64,000 nt of DNA from Alloprevotella tannerae ATCC 51259 (lineage in GTDB: Bacteria; Bacteroidota; Bacteroidia; Bacteroidales; Bacteroidaceae), in assembly GCF_000159995.1 (NCBI RefSeq), contig NZ_GG700642.1, positions 1,010,242 to 1,074,241 of the forward strand. Direction: 5' to 3'. The notes under the pieces were generated by a model that did no database searches, had not been told where the DNA came from, and was given only the letters and a program-made list of their open reading frames with translations. Position numbers and translations under genes: made by a program. Positions 10,097-19,093 of the stretch are shown here, one piece after another (position 1 is the first letter of the stretch; each line of letters starts with the position of its first letter).

Positions 10097-10384
10097 GAAA
10101 ATAAATCAAGCCAAAGGACTTCAAAGAATAGGTATGCGATTCGGCATTTCATATTTAAACAGATAGCATACTATTTTAGAGAGTTTTAAGCTCATCTTCC
10201 TAAACTATTTTTTCAGGGAAATAGAATCCAAATCTTGCCCGAAAACAAATGATCACCCAACTTTATAATGCCTTATTTTTACCGCTTTAACCCCCATCCA
10301 GCCATCATCATCTTCAACTCATTCTTTGATTTTTTTTGCAAAAACAAAGCTTCGACGAAAAAAACAGAAATTACACACAATAAA

Positions 10385-10416
10385 TTTGCGACTTTCACGA
10401 TTAGTTTCTATTTTTG
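10385..10416 (+). promoter_or_regulatory. Strong Bacteroidota-type promoter
   Basis: TTTG at 10385-10388, 20 nt, then TATTTTTG at 10409-10416; a full consensus match. Expected start near 10423, about 11 nt before the ATG of the small secreted protein. Confidence 0.7.
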
Positions 10417-10433
10417 CAGAAAACAGAAATACA

Positions 10434-10748
10434 ATGAGAAAATATACGCGCTTATTACTATTAGCTTTGTTCCTCGTAATGATGCCTGCAGTTAATGCTG
10501 CAGCTACAGTGGTTTATGAAAGTCCACAAGAGGTGAATGACTTTGAGGAAGTGCGAATAACGCTAAACGGAGCCAATCTGCGAGTACAAAATGGCTCAGG
10601 TATGAGTGTTGAAATCTACAACATCACGGGAGTGAAAGTGGCAGATTATCGCATTGATTCCAACGATAAGACAATACGCCTTGAATTAAACCGAGGCTGC
10701 TACATTATAAAAGTAGGAAAAACCGTACGCAAAATCTCTATCCTATAA
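10434..10748 (+). CDS. Small secreted protein resembling an isolated T9SS C-terminal domain
   Basis: 104 residues. A signal peptide (MRKYTRLLLLALFLVMMPAVNAAA) is followed after about 15 residues by a beta-rich domain, VRITLNGANLRV then MSVEIYNITGVKVADYRI, ending in LELNRGCYIIKVGKTVRKISIL. That pattern (short strand, xVxIYNxTGxxV, GxYIxKVGKxxxK) matches the Por-type C-terminal sorting domain of type IX secretion cargo. There is almost no cargo in front of it. The start at 10434 begins the signal peptide and follows a consensus promoter. The gene is monocistronic, closed by a hairpin. Function unknown; the homology is judged by eye. Confidence 0.7.
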   Translation: MRKYTRLLLLALFLVMMPAVNAAATVVYESPQEVNDFEEVRITLNGANLRVQNGSGMSVEIYNITGVKVADYRIDSNDKTIRLELNRGCYIIKVGKTVRKISIL

Positions 10749-10774
10749 AGGATAGAAAGGCTACTCGCATTTAG

Positions 10775-10810
10775 ATGGTAAACAAGATTATAACTAATCT
10801 TGTTTACCAT
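10775..10810 (+). terminator. Perfect 16-bp inverted repeat, likely terminator
   Basis: ATGGTAAACAAGATTA (10775-10790) pairs perfectly with its complement at 10795-10810 across a 4-base loop, 27 nt after the preceding stop. The downstream T run is weak (TATTAG), so termination strength is uncertain. Confidence 0.6.
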
Positions 10811-10937
10811 TATTAGAAGAACCACAGAACAGCGAAGACGAGGCCCAATGATGGCGCTACTACTATTTATGGCGCATAGAAATAAGATAAATTCAAGATC
10901 CTTTCCTTAGATACGACTCTTTTACCAAAAGAATAAC

Positions 10938-10945
10938 TATCTTTG
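10938..10945 (+). promoter_or_regulatory. -7 box of purB promoter
   Basis: TATCTTTG followed by T, 53 nt before the purB ATG. No good -33 TTTG at the expected spacing. Confidence 0.4.
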
Positions 10946-10998
10946 TCGCTCATTAAATCAGAATTCATATAAAGCATCACTGCTGAACAGCATAATAA

Positions 10999-12357
10999 AT
11001 GGAGTTAACAACCTTAACAGCCGTGTCCCCCATAGATGGGCGATACCATCAAAAGACAGCGAATCTTTCAGCTTATCTCTCAGAGTTTGCCTTGATGAAA
11101 TATCGAGTGCGTGTAGAGATAGAATACTTTATTTCGCTGTGCGAATTACCGCTTCCTCAACTCGAGGATTTCAATCGCGAACTCTTCCCTACGCTTCGCG
11201 GATTGTATGAAGACTTTACCGAGGAAGATGCCAAACGTATCAAAGAGATCGAAAGCATCACCAACCATGATGTAAAAGCCATTGAGTATTTCATCAAAGA
11301 GCAATTGGATCGTATAGGCAATATGGAAGCTTACAAAGAGTTTATCCATTTTGGCCTCACGAGCCAAGATATTAACAATACATCATTCCCGATGATGCTG
11401 AAAGAGGCTTTGAAGGATGTTTATGTACCGCTGCTAGATGAATTGATTGACAAGCTAAACGAGTTTGCAGAAGAATGGAAAGATATTCCGATGCTTGCAC
11501 GCACGCACGGGCAGCCGGCAAGTCCGACAACCTTAGGTAAAGAATTTAAAGTCTTTAGCTATCGCCTTGAACAGCAACGCGAGTCGGTCTGCAATTTTGC
11601 CATCGAAGATATTTCCGGAAAATTTGGAGGTGCAACAGGTAACTTTAATGCGCATCACATAGCTTACCCAACAATAGATTGGCCCAGCTTTGCCAACAAC
11701 TTTTTGGAGCAGCACCTAGGCATACGCAGAGAACAATACACCACACAGATCTCCAATTATGACAACCTTGCCGGCATTTTTGATGCGCTTAAAAGAATTC
11801 AAACAATTATCATTGACTTGGATAGAGACATTTGGCAGTATATTTCTTTGGGCTATTTCAAGCAAAAGATTAAGACCGGGGAAGTGGGATCCAGTGCGAT
11901 GCCGCACAAAGTTAACCCGATAGATTTTGAAAATTCAGAAGGAAACTTGGGCATCGCCAATGCTATATTGGAATTTTTGAGTAGAAAGCTTCCAATTAGC
12001 AGACTACAGCGCGACCTTACCGACTCCACGGTGATCCGCAATATAGGCGTACCACTCGGACATAGTCTTATAGCCTTTAAGAGTACACTCAAAGGCCTCT
12101 CTAAGTTGGTCCTACACGAAGAAAGCATACGTGGCGATTTAGATAATTGCTGGGCAGTTGTAGCTGAAGCCATTCAGACAATTCTGCGCCGCGAAGGCTA
12201 CCCCCACCCTTACGAAGCTTTAAAGGAACTAACACGCACAAACGAGGCCGTCAATCAAGATAGAATCGCACGTTTTATTGACAGCCTTGATGTGCCTGAC
12301 TCTGTTAAGAAAGAATTGACAACAATTACGCCATACAATTATATAGGTATTTATTAA
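10999..12357 (+). CDS. purB: Adenylosuccinate lyase
   Basis: Purine biosynthesis enzyme acting twice: it splits SAICAR to AICAR and adenylosuccinate to AMP, releasing fumarate. The 452-residue protein starts MELTTLTAVSPIDGRYHQKT, has the catalytic-base region LARTHGQPASPTTLGKE and the fumarase/aspartase superfamily signature GSSAMPHKVNPIDFENSEGN at about residues 297-316. It ends with the usual PYNYIGIY. Length and motifs are of the E. coli-like type. It is the first gene of a probable purB-rluB-asnS transcript. Confidence 0.97.
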   Translation: MELTTLTAVSPIDGRYHQKTANLSAYLSEFALMKYRVRVEIEYFISLCELPLPQLEDFNRELFPTLRGLYEDFTEEDAKRIKEIESITNHDVKAIEYFIKEQLDRIGNMEAYKEFIHFGLTSQDINNTSFPMMLKEALKDVYVPLLDELIDKLNEFAEEWKDIPMLARTHGQPASPTTLGKEFKVFSYRLEQQRESVCNFAIEDISGKFGGATGNFNAHHIAYPTIDWPSFANNFLEQHLGIRREQYTTQISNYDNLAGIFDALKRIQTIIIDLDRDIWQYISLGYFKQKIKTGEVGSSAMPHKVNPIDFENSEGNLGIANAILEFLSRKLPISRLQRDLTDSTVIRNIGVPLGHSLIAFKSTLKGLSKLVLHEESIRGDLDNCWAVVAEAIQTILRREGYPHPYEALKELTRTNEAVNQDRIARFIDSLDVPDSVKKELTTITPYNYIGIY

Positions 12358-12391
12358 AAACAAATAGCCGTGAGGCTAACAACAACAGATT

Positions 12392-13789
12392 ATGAGCGAA
12401 GAATTAGAAAACAAAGGATTTCAGGAGAGAAGAAGCGATGAAGCTCCTTCTTCTGAACAAAGACAAGACTTCGGGCACACTCCGCGCCCACGTTTTAATC
12501 GTAACGCACGAATAGGAAGTTACTCTAACAACTACAATAGGAATCAAGAGTCCAATGGGCCTCGCCAACGATTCAATGCCCCTAATAATAATGGCTATCG
12601 GCCACGCTATAATGGCCAACGCAATGACTTAGGAGACCATCCCTATTCACAATATAATAACAACGAACGCTCGGAGAATGACTTCGGGCGGCGTGAGGAT
12701 AATTACCGCCCACGCAACAATTATGGCCAGAATAACAACAATGGCTATCGCCCACGCTTTAATGGTCCGCGTTATAATAATAGCAACTACAACAACGGAC
12801 AACGCTATAATAATCGTGAGAATCGGGAAAATGCTCCGTCTAATTGGAATCCCAATTACAGACAAAATGATTACCAACAAAATGATTATCGACAAGGAGA
12901 TTTCCAACAAGGCAGCTATCGTCAAAATGGATATCGCCCACGTCCTAACTATGGCGATCGCCAACAAGGCAACTTTCAAAGGCGTCCACAACAACGTAGG
13001 CCCTACAATCCAAATGCAAAATACAGCCTGAAAAAGCAAATAGCTTATAAGGAGGAGCACGTAGATCCGAACGAGCCGATTCGCCTAAACAGATATTTGG
13101 CCAATGCGGGCATTTGCTCTCGCCGTGATGCTGATAAGTATATCCAAGCAGGCGTGATCACCGTCAATGGCAAAGTTGTTACAGAATTAGGAACGAAGGT
13201 TTTGCGTTCGGATGACATTCTCTTCCACGAAAGTCCTGTAAGATTAGAAAAGAAAGTCTATGTACTGCTCAATAAGCCGAAAGGTTGCATTACAACGAGC
13301 GAAGACCCACAAGAGCGCAAAACGGTAATGAACCTCGTTAAGGGAGCCTGTCAAGAACGCATCTATCCTGTCGGCCGCTTAGACCGTAATACGACAGGTG
13401 TTTTACTTTTGACTAACGATGGTGAGTTGGCCGCAAAGCTGACACATCCTCAATTTATGAAGAAAAAAATCTACCACGTCTATTTGGATAAGAACGTATC
13501 CGGTGTCGATCTGCAAAAGATTGCAGATGGCATAACCTTAGACGATGGTGAGATTAAGGCAGACGATATTCAATATGCCAGCGAAACAGATAAGAAACAA
13601 ATAGGCATAGAAATCCACAGCGGAAAAAACCGCATCGTACGCCGTATCTTTGAAAGTTTAGGTTACCACGTTGTAAAGCTTGATCGAGTTTACTTCGCAG
13701 GCTTAACTAAAAAACATTTACGCCGTGGAGATTGGCGCTACTTGACCCAAGATGAAGTCAACTATCTCCGTATGGGTGCATTTGAATAA
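12392..13789 (+). CDS. rluB: RluB/RsuA-type pseudouridine synthase with long Asn/Arg-rich N-terminus
   Basis: Converts a specific uridine of rRNA (23S if RluB-like) to pseudouridine. The 465-residue protein has two parts. Residues 1 to about 215 are low-complexity, rich in Asn, Arg, Tyr, Gln and Gly, with recurrent NNNGYRPR(Y/F)N blocks. From about 228 comes an S4 RNA-binding domain ([22 protein letters not shown]), then the catalytic domain with [20 protein letters not shown], containing the catalytic Asp, and [22 protein letters not shown]. The family core is normally about 240-250 residues, so the extension doubles it. Lies between purB and asnS with short spacers. Confidence 0.9.
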   Translation: MSEELENKGFQERRSDEAPSSEQRQDFGHTPRPRFNRNARIGSYSNNYNRNQESNGPRQRFNAPNNNGYRPRYNGQRNDLGDHPYSQYNNNERSENDFGRREDNYRPRNNYGQNNNNGYRPRFNGPRYNNSNYNNGQRYNNRENRENAPSNWNPNYRQNDYQQNDYRQGDFQQGSYRQNGYRPRPNYGDRQQGNFQRRPQQRRPYNPNAKYSLKKQIAYKEEHVDPNEPIRLNRYLANAGICSRRDADKYIQAGVITVNGKVVTELGTKVLRSDDILFHESPVRLEKKVYVLLNKPKGCITTSEDPQERKTVMNLVKGACQERIYPVGRLDRNTTGVLLLTNDGELAAKLTHPQFMKKKIYHVYLDKNVSGVDLQKIADGITLDDGEIKADDIQYASETDKKQIGIEIHSGKNRIVRRIFESLGYHVVKLDRVYFAGLTKKHLRRGDWRYLTQDEVNYLRMGAFE

Positions 13790-13815
13790 GTAAGAAGAAA
13801 AGAAGGACAAGTAAA

Positions 13816-15219
13816 ATGGAAACAATCAAAAGGACAAAAATAATCGATGTCTTAAAGCGTACAGACTTCGATACAGTCGTAAACGTTAGAGGTTGGGTAA
13901 GAACCAAACGAGGAAGCAAGAATGTAATCTTCATCGCCTTAAATGATGGCTCTACTATTAACAATGTCCAAATTGTAGCCGACACAGAAGCATTTGATGC
14001 TGAGTTAGTCAAGGATATTACGACTGGTGCTTGTTTAAGCGTCAATGGCGCTTTAGTTCAAAGCCAAGGCTCTGGACAGGTAGTCGAAATTCAAGCCAAG
14101 GAGATTGAAATCTTAGGAACTTGCGGCAGCGATTTCCCAATGCAAAAGAAGGGGCAATCATTTGAGTATATGCGCCAATACGCTCATATGCGTTTGCGAA
14201 CGAACACCTTTGGAGCTGTCTTCCGCATTCGCCATAATATGGCAATGGCCATCCATCATTATTTCCATGAGCATGGTTTCTTCTACTTTCATACACCGAT
14301 TATCACAGCTAGCGATTGTGAAGGTGCAGGTCAAATGTTTCAAGTAACGACCAAGAACTTGTATGACCTGAAAAAGGATGAGAATGGAAAGATTGATTAT
14401 TCGGATGACTTCTTCGGCAAACCAACTAGTTTAACTGTAAGCGGCCAGCTTGAAGGAGAGTTGGGTGCAACATCTTTAGGTGCAATCTACACTTTTGGCC
14501 CGACATTCCGAGCTGAAAACTCCAATACGCCGCGCCACTTGGCTGAGTTTTGGATGATTGAGCCAGAAGTTGCCTTCAATGACATTACCGACAATATGGA
14601 TCTTGCCGAAGACTTCTTGAAATATTGTATTCAATGGGCCTTCGACAACTGCCAGGACGACTTAAACTTCCTCAACAAGATGATCGACAACACGCTGATA
14701 GATCGTCTGCACTTCGTCTTAAAGAATGAGTTTGTACGCCTTTCTTATTCTGAAGGAATCGAGATACTTGATCAAGCAGTCAAAGCAGGCAAGAAGTTTG
14801 AGTTCCCCATCTATTGGGGCGTTGATTTAGCCAGCGAACACGAGCGCTATCTTGTAGAAGAGCACTTCAAGCGCCCCGTCATCCTAACCGACTACCCCAA
14901 AGAGATCAAGGCTTTCTATATGAAGCTCAACGAAGATGGGAAGACGGTTCGCGCAATGGACGTCTTGTTCCCGCAGATTGGAGAAATCATTGGCGGTAGC
15001 GAGCGTGAAGCCGACTATGATAAGCTCCAAACGCGCATCCAAGAGATGGATCTTCCTATGAAAGATATGTGGTGGTATCTTGACACGAGAAAGTACGGAA
15101 CTTGCCCTCACAGCGGCTTTGGGTTAGGTTTTGAGCGCTTGATCTTATTCGTCACGGGTATGCAAAATATCCGAGACGTCATTCCCTTCCCCAGAACGCC
15201 AAAGAATGCCGACTTCTAA
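13816..15219 (+). CDS. asnS: Asparaginyl-tRNA synthetase
   Basis: Class II aminoacyl-tRNA synthetase charging tRNA-Asn with asparagine. The 467-residue protein has an N-terminal OB-fold anticodon-binding domain ([25 protein letters not shown]), motif 2 ([27 protein letters not shown]) at about residues 232-258, and motif 3 ([35 protein letters not shown]) at the C-terminus. It ends [10 protein letters not shown]. The ATG at 13816 is 26 nt after rluB. It is closed by a bidirectional terminator. Confidence 0.97.
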   Translation: METIKRTKIIDVLKRTDFDTVVNVRGWVRTKRGSKNVIFIALNDGSTINNVQIVADTEAFDAELVKDITTGACLSVNGALVQSQGSGQVVEIQAKEIEILGTCGSDFPMQKKGQSFEYMRQYAHMRLRTNTFGAVFRIRHNMAMAIHHYFHEHGFFYFHTPIITASDCEGAGQMFQVTTKNLYDLKKDENGKIDYSDDFFGKPTSLTVSGQLEGELGATSLGAIYTFGPTFRAENSNTPRHLAEFWMIEPEVAFNDITDNMDLAEDFLKYCIQWAFDNCQDDLNFLNKMIDNTLIDRLHFVLKNEFVRLSYSEGIEILDQAVKAGKKFEFPIYWGVDLASEHERYLVEEHFKRPVILTDYPKEIKAFYMKLNEDGKTVRAMDVLFPQIGEIIGGSEREADYDKLQTRIQEMDLPMKDMWWYLDTRKYGTCPHSGFGLGFERLILFVTGMQNIRDVIPFPRTPKNADF

Positions 15220-15260
15220 GTCTGCATTCTTCCCAATACATAAAACCCTTTTACAAAATA

Positions 15261-15296
15261 TACCCCTTGCAAATCCTTATCGGCTTGCAAGGGGTA
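15261..15296. terminator. Bidirectional terminator between asnS and patatin
   Basis: TACCCCTTGCAA (15261-15272) pairs with TTGCAAGGGGTA (15285-15296), a perfect 12-bp stem with a 12-base loop, in a convergent gap. T-rich sequence follows on both sides. Confidence 0.8.
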
Positions 15297-15315
15297 TTTA
15301 TTTTCAGGCACACAT

Positions 15316-16680
15316 TTAATGATTAACCAGCATCGGCATATAAAGACGAATCTGCACCTCTGCCAACCAAGAAGAATGCTTGATCAAACTTTCGATCTTT
15401 TTAGAAGAAAGAGCCGTTAAGTTGGTTCCTATACTTCGTGCCAAATCTTCACTTTCTTTCTGAGGAATCTGTTGAGCCAATGTGTCCCAATTTATTGCCT
15501 GCTTCAGCTTCATAACGATAGCTTCATTTGCTGATGTACTTTGAGATCCCTTCAAGCTTCCTATTTCTTCTTCCGTTATAGCGTGAGCCTGCCACACGTC
15601 CGGATGAATATTTCCATTTTTCAAGTTATCAACAAACCCCTGAACAAGCCTTTCGCTGCAATCCCATTCTAATGGAACGTATGCACAATGCTCTTTTCCC
15701 ACATACGACTCATATAGATTATCAGCTCTCTGCATTTTCTTTATTCTTTCCATCATCAAGTTTATCGTCTGCATCGCCAGATTAAAAATGTTAGTTGTCC
15801 CAGCGGCAGAGATGGCACTATTACCAGCATCACTCACAATGATGAAGTCTGTATGAAACCGGCTTTTATTTTGACTGAGTTTATGCGCCCCTTGATTGTC
15901 ATAAACGCCTCCATCAATCAACTTAGGCGCCTCAGGCTTATTCGGACAGCTATCGTATTCTTCTCTGAGATATTTCTTATCAATTGTAATAGGCGTAAAG
16001 CCATAAGGGACGCACGATGAAGCCATAACAGCCTTAGCTATGGAAAAATGCGTTGCATCAAAAATTGATTTACCCCCCACACGATAAGCATATTCCCCCA
16101 TTGTCGTTTTTGAAAAATAGAATGGTAATTGTGTAGCTACATTTGTTGAGTTTATACACAATACCGGACTATCGGGCAAATCGCCAAGAGATGCCTCCTT
16201 AAAGAAGACTTTGTTGTACAAGCGCGAGATGAAGTTGCTGGTTGGTAACGTCACAAACGAATACTTTAGAAAAAGAACGAGTAGGATAAAAAAGGTGATC
16301 ACAGCGCCCAATGTGGCGAAGATACCTGTAAGAATGAATTCGTTCGGAAAGAAGACGCGTGTGAGAAAACCTATCAGATGACCCATTGCCACAGACATGG
16401 CAAACAATAAGCATACAGCTACAACAAGATAGATATAGGAGGACCACAAAACGCCTTTAGAAAGCCTTTTGATAAACCCCTCCTCAAAATCCTCATAGTT
16501 ATCTTTATGCAAAGCATAGTAGGCTGCTGTTATCGAACCCCCAGAAACCGAAGATATTACATCTACTTTATCCAATATACCAAGACGATGAAGAGCACGT
16601 AATGAGCCAATGTGATACGCAGCAGCTCTGTATCCACCGCCAGAAAGGGCAAGTCCAATCTTTTTTCCTTTATTATCCAT
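15316..16680 (-). CDS. Patatin-like phospholipase with two inserted membrane helices
   Basis: Predicted serine lipid hydrolase using a Ser-Asp dyad. The 454-residue protein opens MDNKGKKIGLALSGGGYRAAAYHIG, with the oxyanion-hole glycines at 13-16. The nucleophile Ser 46 lies in SSVSGGS, a variant of G-x-S-x-G without the first Gly. The catalytic Asp 256 is in LIDGGVYDN. Between them, residues about 82-106 and 116-140 are strongly hydrophobic helices, so the enzyme is probably held in the inner membrane. The ATG at 16680 gives the family N-terminus; a 63-codon upstream extension is unlikely because the -7 box at 16803 would lie within it. Substrate unknown. Confidence 0.85.
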   Translation of the reverse strand: MDNKGKKIGLALSGGGYRAAAYHIGSLRALHRLGILDKVDVISSVSGGSITAAYYALHKDNYEDFEEGFIKRLSKGVLWSSYIYLVVAVCLLFAMSVAMGHLIGFLTRVFFPNEFILTGIFATLGAVITFFILLVLFLKYSFVTLPTSNFISRLYNKVFFKEASLGDLPDSPVLCINSTNVATQLPFYFSKTTMGEYAYRVGGKSIFDATHFSIAKAVMASSCVPYGFTPITIDKKYLREEYDSCPNKPEAPKLIDGGVYDNQGAHKLSQNKSRFHTDFIIVSDAGNSAISAAGTTNIFNLAMQTINLMMERIKKMQRADNLYESYVGKEHCAYVPLEWDCSERLVQGFVDNLKNGNIHPDVWQAHAITEEEIGSLKGSQSTSANEAIVMKLKQAINWDTLAQQIPQKESEDLARSIGTNLTALSSKKIESLIKHSSWLAEVQIRLYMPMLVNH

Positions 16681-16802
16681 AGCTTTTTTGAGATTTGTGG
16701 TTGAAGAGCGCTTGTAAATGGGAGAATTCCGGTTGTATTTCGTTGATTTAATATTAAAGATCAAACGGACAACATAAGAATATTCCTCTTGAAAGCTGTT
16801 AG

Positions 16803-16810
16803 CAAATATA
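16803..16810 (-). promoter_or_regulatory. -7 box upstream of the patatin gene
   Basis: TATATTTG followed by C on the minus strand, giving a leader of about 115 nt. No clear -33 match. Confidence 0.35.
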
Positions 16811-17041
16811 CGGAAATATATTATATAACAGAAAATTTTAGCACAGAATATAGGTCGAAACATAAACAAACAAGCCCATTACATTACAAGTACACCCCTT
16901 CTCAATTACTTCAAACATCGCAAGAATGCAGAGAGTCTGGATCTATACATTAGCCAACAATCCTTCTTTTTATCACCAAAATGAACACACATATACTCAT
17001 AAATATCAAAAGATAGCAATCTTTTAATCAAGGTTTTTAAT

Positions 17042-17125
17042 TTACACTTCCAATTGTACGGACGTACTCCTACGATGATACGAGTGTACTATCGTGAGCG
17101 TACAAATGTACCCTCACGATAGTAC
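17042..17125. repeat. 84-bp element of four 22-bp-spaced near-palindromes (copy 2)
   Basis: Units at 17042-17059, 17064-17081, 17086-17103 and 17108-17125 have 4-bp linkers. The third, GTAC-TATC-GT-GAGC-GTAC, is nearly the reverse complement of the fourth, GTAC-CCTC-AC-GATA-GTAC. Every unit carries GTAC on at least one outer arm. It lies in the divergent gap between the patatin gene and the small membrane protein. The rest of the gap 16811-17240 shows no gene. Confidence 0.85.
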
Positions 17126-17240
17126 ATTACCAAACTAAGTGGCACTTCACACATTTCAAGTATATGTGGAATAAAATACAAAACAATCAAAAAAAAAGAG
17201 GAAGAAGGACAAACGTAAGGCAACATTCATAGTTTTAAAT

Positions 17241-17248
17241 TACCTTTG
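17241..17248 (+). promoter_or_regulatory. -7 box of small membrane protein gene
   Basis: TACCTTTG followed by C, 31 nt before the ATG at 17279. The -33 region has no TTTG. Confidence 0.4.
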
Positions 17249-17278
17249 CCTCATCATCTATTATGGTAAGTGCAAAAT

Positions 17279-17782
17279 ATGAAAAACTCACATAAGACCG
17301 GATTAGGTTGGCAAAACCTATACATCAGTACGACTTTCGATTTTATCTTTCTAAAACAAATTACAAATCCGCTTCGCTGGCTCTTGGTCTTACCTATGGG
17401 CTTCCTAACTATACTGCTTACACAGGCTACGCTGAACCTCATTGCGCAAATCATATTAATGCTGACGCATTATAACGACATTGTTGCCCTACTCTCAGCC
17501 GGCATAATGTGGGCTGTGCAATATGCTTTGGCCATTGTTGTGATGACTGCAACAGCCCCCGTTACGAGTCGTCAGAAATTTAAGTGGGGTTTCCTTTTCT
17601 CCTGCTTACTCTGGCTCTTAGCTGCGGGTTCAACCTACTTTATCTTTAAGTCGCTTAACCCTCAATTTGTTATCAGCCGACTACTTTGTATTTCGCTCTC
17701 TGCCGCTATCGGATTAAGTTATGGCCTATATCGGATCAAAAAGCGAATAAATCAGCATAAAGGATTTTATATCAAATCATAA
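17279..17782 (+). CDS. Hypothetical membrane protein
   Basis: 167 residues, function not recognised. Four hydrophobic segments are evident: about residues 34-56 (LRWLLVLPMGFLTILLTQATLNLI), 68-93, 101-121 (FLFSCLLWLLAAGSTYFIF) and 128-148. The tail is basic (IKKRINQHKGFYIKS), which suggests a cytoplasmic C-terminus. A GTG nine bases upstream (17270) could also start translation. The 3' end overlaps the convergent HD-domain gene by 6 bp. Confidence 0.65.
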   Translation: MKNSHKTGLGWQNLYISTTFDFIFLKQITNPLRWLLVLPMGFLTILLTQATLNLIAQIILMLTHYNDIVALLSAGIMWAVQYALAIVVMTATAPVTSRQKFKWGFLFSCLLWLLAAGSTYFIFKSLNPQFVISRLLCISLSAAIGLSYGLYRIKKRINQHKGFYIKS

Positions 17783-19000
17783 CCGGTAATGGCATAAGTA
17801 GGTCTTTTGCATACGATGATTGTCGTCAGGGCTGATTACGCGACTGACGGTCGCAACATCCTTTATCGTCTGATCCGGATAAAGGATTTCGATTTTATCG
17901 TCCTGCTCCGAGTATAATTCTTTCGAAACGGCGCGCGTTGTCACAAAATAATCGGCATCTGCCAAAGAAATGGCGAGCACTGTAGCCACTCTTTCTTTCC
18001 ATTCGTCCAGCATAGATGGAGGTACGGAAGCGTCAAAGACTTCTACCTTAAAGAGATGGCGGTTAATAAAGCCTTCAGCTAAAAGCGATAACACTTTATC
18101 GTCGCAATGTTGCCATACTTTAATAGCTGATATGATGTCGCTATCATCCAGTTCCGCATAATGATCTAGCCAACCTGCATACTCCTGCGGCCGATCCTGA
18201 GTCAAGAAAAACGAAAGTGCGGGCGAGGCAAACAATTTGTATCCATTTCGCACCAGCGTTTGCGCCCTTCTAAGCGTAGATCTCAATAGTTCTTCAGCAG
18301 CAACCACCGTTTTGTGGAGATATACCTGCCAATACATCATCCTACGCGACATCAAATAATTTTCTACAGAGTATAGGCCCTTATCTTCCACGACTAAGTG
18401 GTTGTCAAATACGTTCAAGGTACGAATAATGCGGGCCGCCCCGATATTTCCTTCCCTCACTCCTGTAAAAAAAGAGTCGCGACAAAGATAATCCAAGCGA
18501 TCTACGTCCAGCTGACTGCAAATAAGTTCGTGGAGAAAAGGCTTCTTGCAGTCGGCCGAAAGTAGTTCGATAGCTAGTGTCAAAGCACCCTTAAACGCTT
18601 TATTCATCCGCTCGATCATTTGCAAGGTAATATTTTCGTGTGTTACGTCAGGCAAGAACACACGCTCTAGCACGTGAGAGAAAGCGCAATGCCCAATGTC
18701 GTGCAACAAGATGGCAGCTTGAGCGGCCTCTACTTCAGCATCAAAAATAAAAACACCCTTTTCCGCCAAGGTCTTCAAGGCCTCAGACATTAAATGATAG
18801 GCGCCGATAGAATGCTGTAAGCGTGTATGAACCGCACCAGGATAGACCAACGAAGAGAGACCGAGTTGGCGAATGCGACCCAAACGCTGAAATAGTGGAT
18901 GATTCACAATATCAGTCAAAACTCCGCGAGCAATACGCGTGAAGCCGTAAACCGGATCGTTGATAAGAAGCGATGATTTATGAGGAAAGGATTTGTCCAA
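17777..19000 (-). CDS. HD-domain phosphohydrolase (dGTPase/SAMHD1-like)
   Basis: Predicted metal-dependent phosphohydrolase, 407 residues. The N-terminus has the dNTPase-like pattern DPVYGFTRIARGVLTDIVNHPLFQRLGRIRQLGLSSLVYPGAVHTRLQHSIGAYHL, followed by the HD motif AAILLHDIGHCAFSHVLE. Further metal ligand Asp residues are in CSQLDVDRLDYLCRDSFFTG. This architecture matches dNTP triphosphohydrolases related to SAMHD1, but nucleotide specificity cannot be read. In many Bacteroidales this gene adjoins lpxD; here it is divergent from serS, about 13 kb from lpxD. Confidence 0.88.
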   Translation of the reverse strand: MDKSFPHKSSLLINDPVYGFTRIARGVLTDIVNHPLFQRLGRIRQLGLSSLVYPGAVHTRLQHSIGAYHLMSEALKTLAEKGVFIFDAEVEAAQAAILLHDIGHCAFSHVLERVFLPDVTHENITLQMIERMNKAFKGALTLAIELLSADCKKPFLHELICSQLDVDRLDYLCRDSFFTGVREGNIGAARIIRTLNVFDNHLVVEDKGLYSVENYLMSRRMMYWQVYLHKTVVAAEELLRSTLRRAQTLVRNGYKLFASPALSFFLTQDRPQEYAGWLDHYAELDDSDIISAIKVWQHCDDKVLSLLAEGFINRHLFKVEVFDASVPPSMLDEWKERVATVLAISLADADYFVTTRAVSKELYSEQDDKIEILYPDQTIKDVATVSRVISPDDNHRMQKTYLCHYRL

Positions 19001-19023
19001 AACTAAAGTTTATTTCTATTCGG

Positions 19024-19055
19024 CAAAGATAGCTCAAATCTTTTTCTTACTTTTG
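19024..19055. promoter_or_regulatory. Divergent -7 boxes for HD gene and serS
   Basis: TATCTTTG on the minus strand (19024-19031) faces the HD-domain gene, and TACTTTTG on the plus strand (19048-19055) faces serS. The 16-bp separation means the two promoters overlap and may exclude each other. Confidence 0.5.
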
Positions 19056-19093
19056 CTTTCTCAACAAGAAACGTATTATTTACGTAATTTGCT

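Noticed and set aside
12647-13060. Hydrophobic minus-strand frame in rluB
   Set aside because: It is the complement of the Asn/Tyr-rich codons (AAY gives RTT, read as Ile/Val), a composition artefact.
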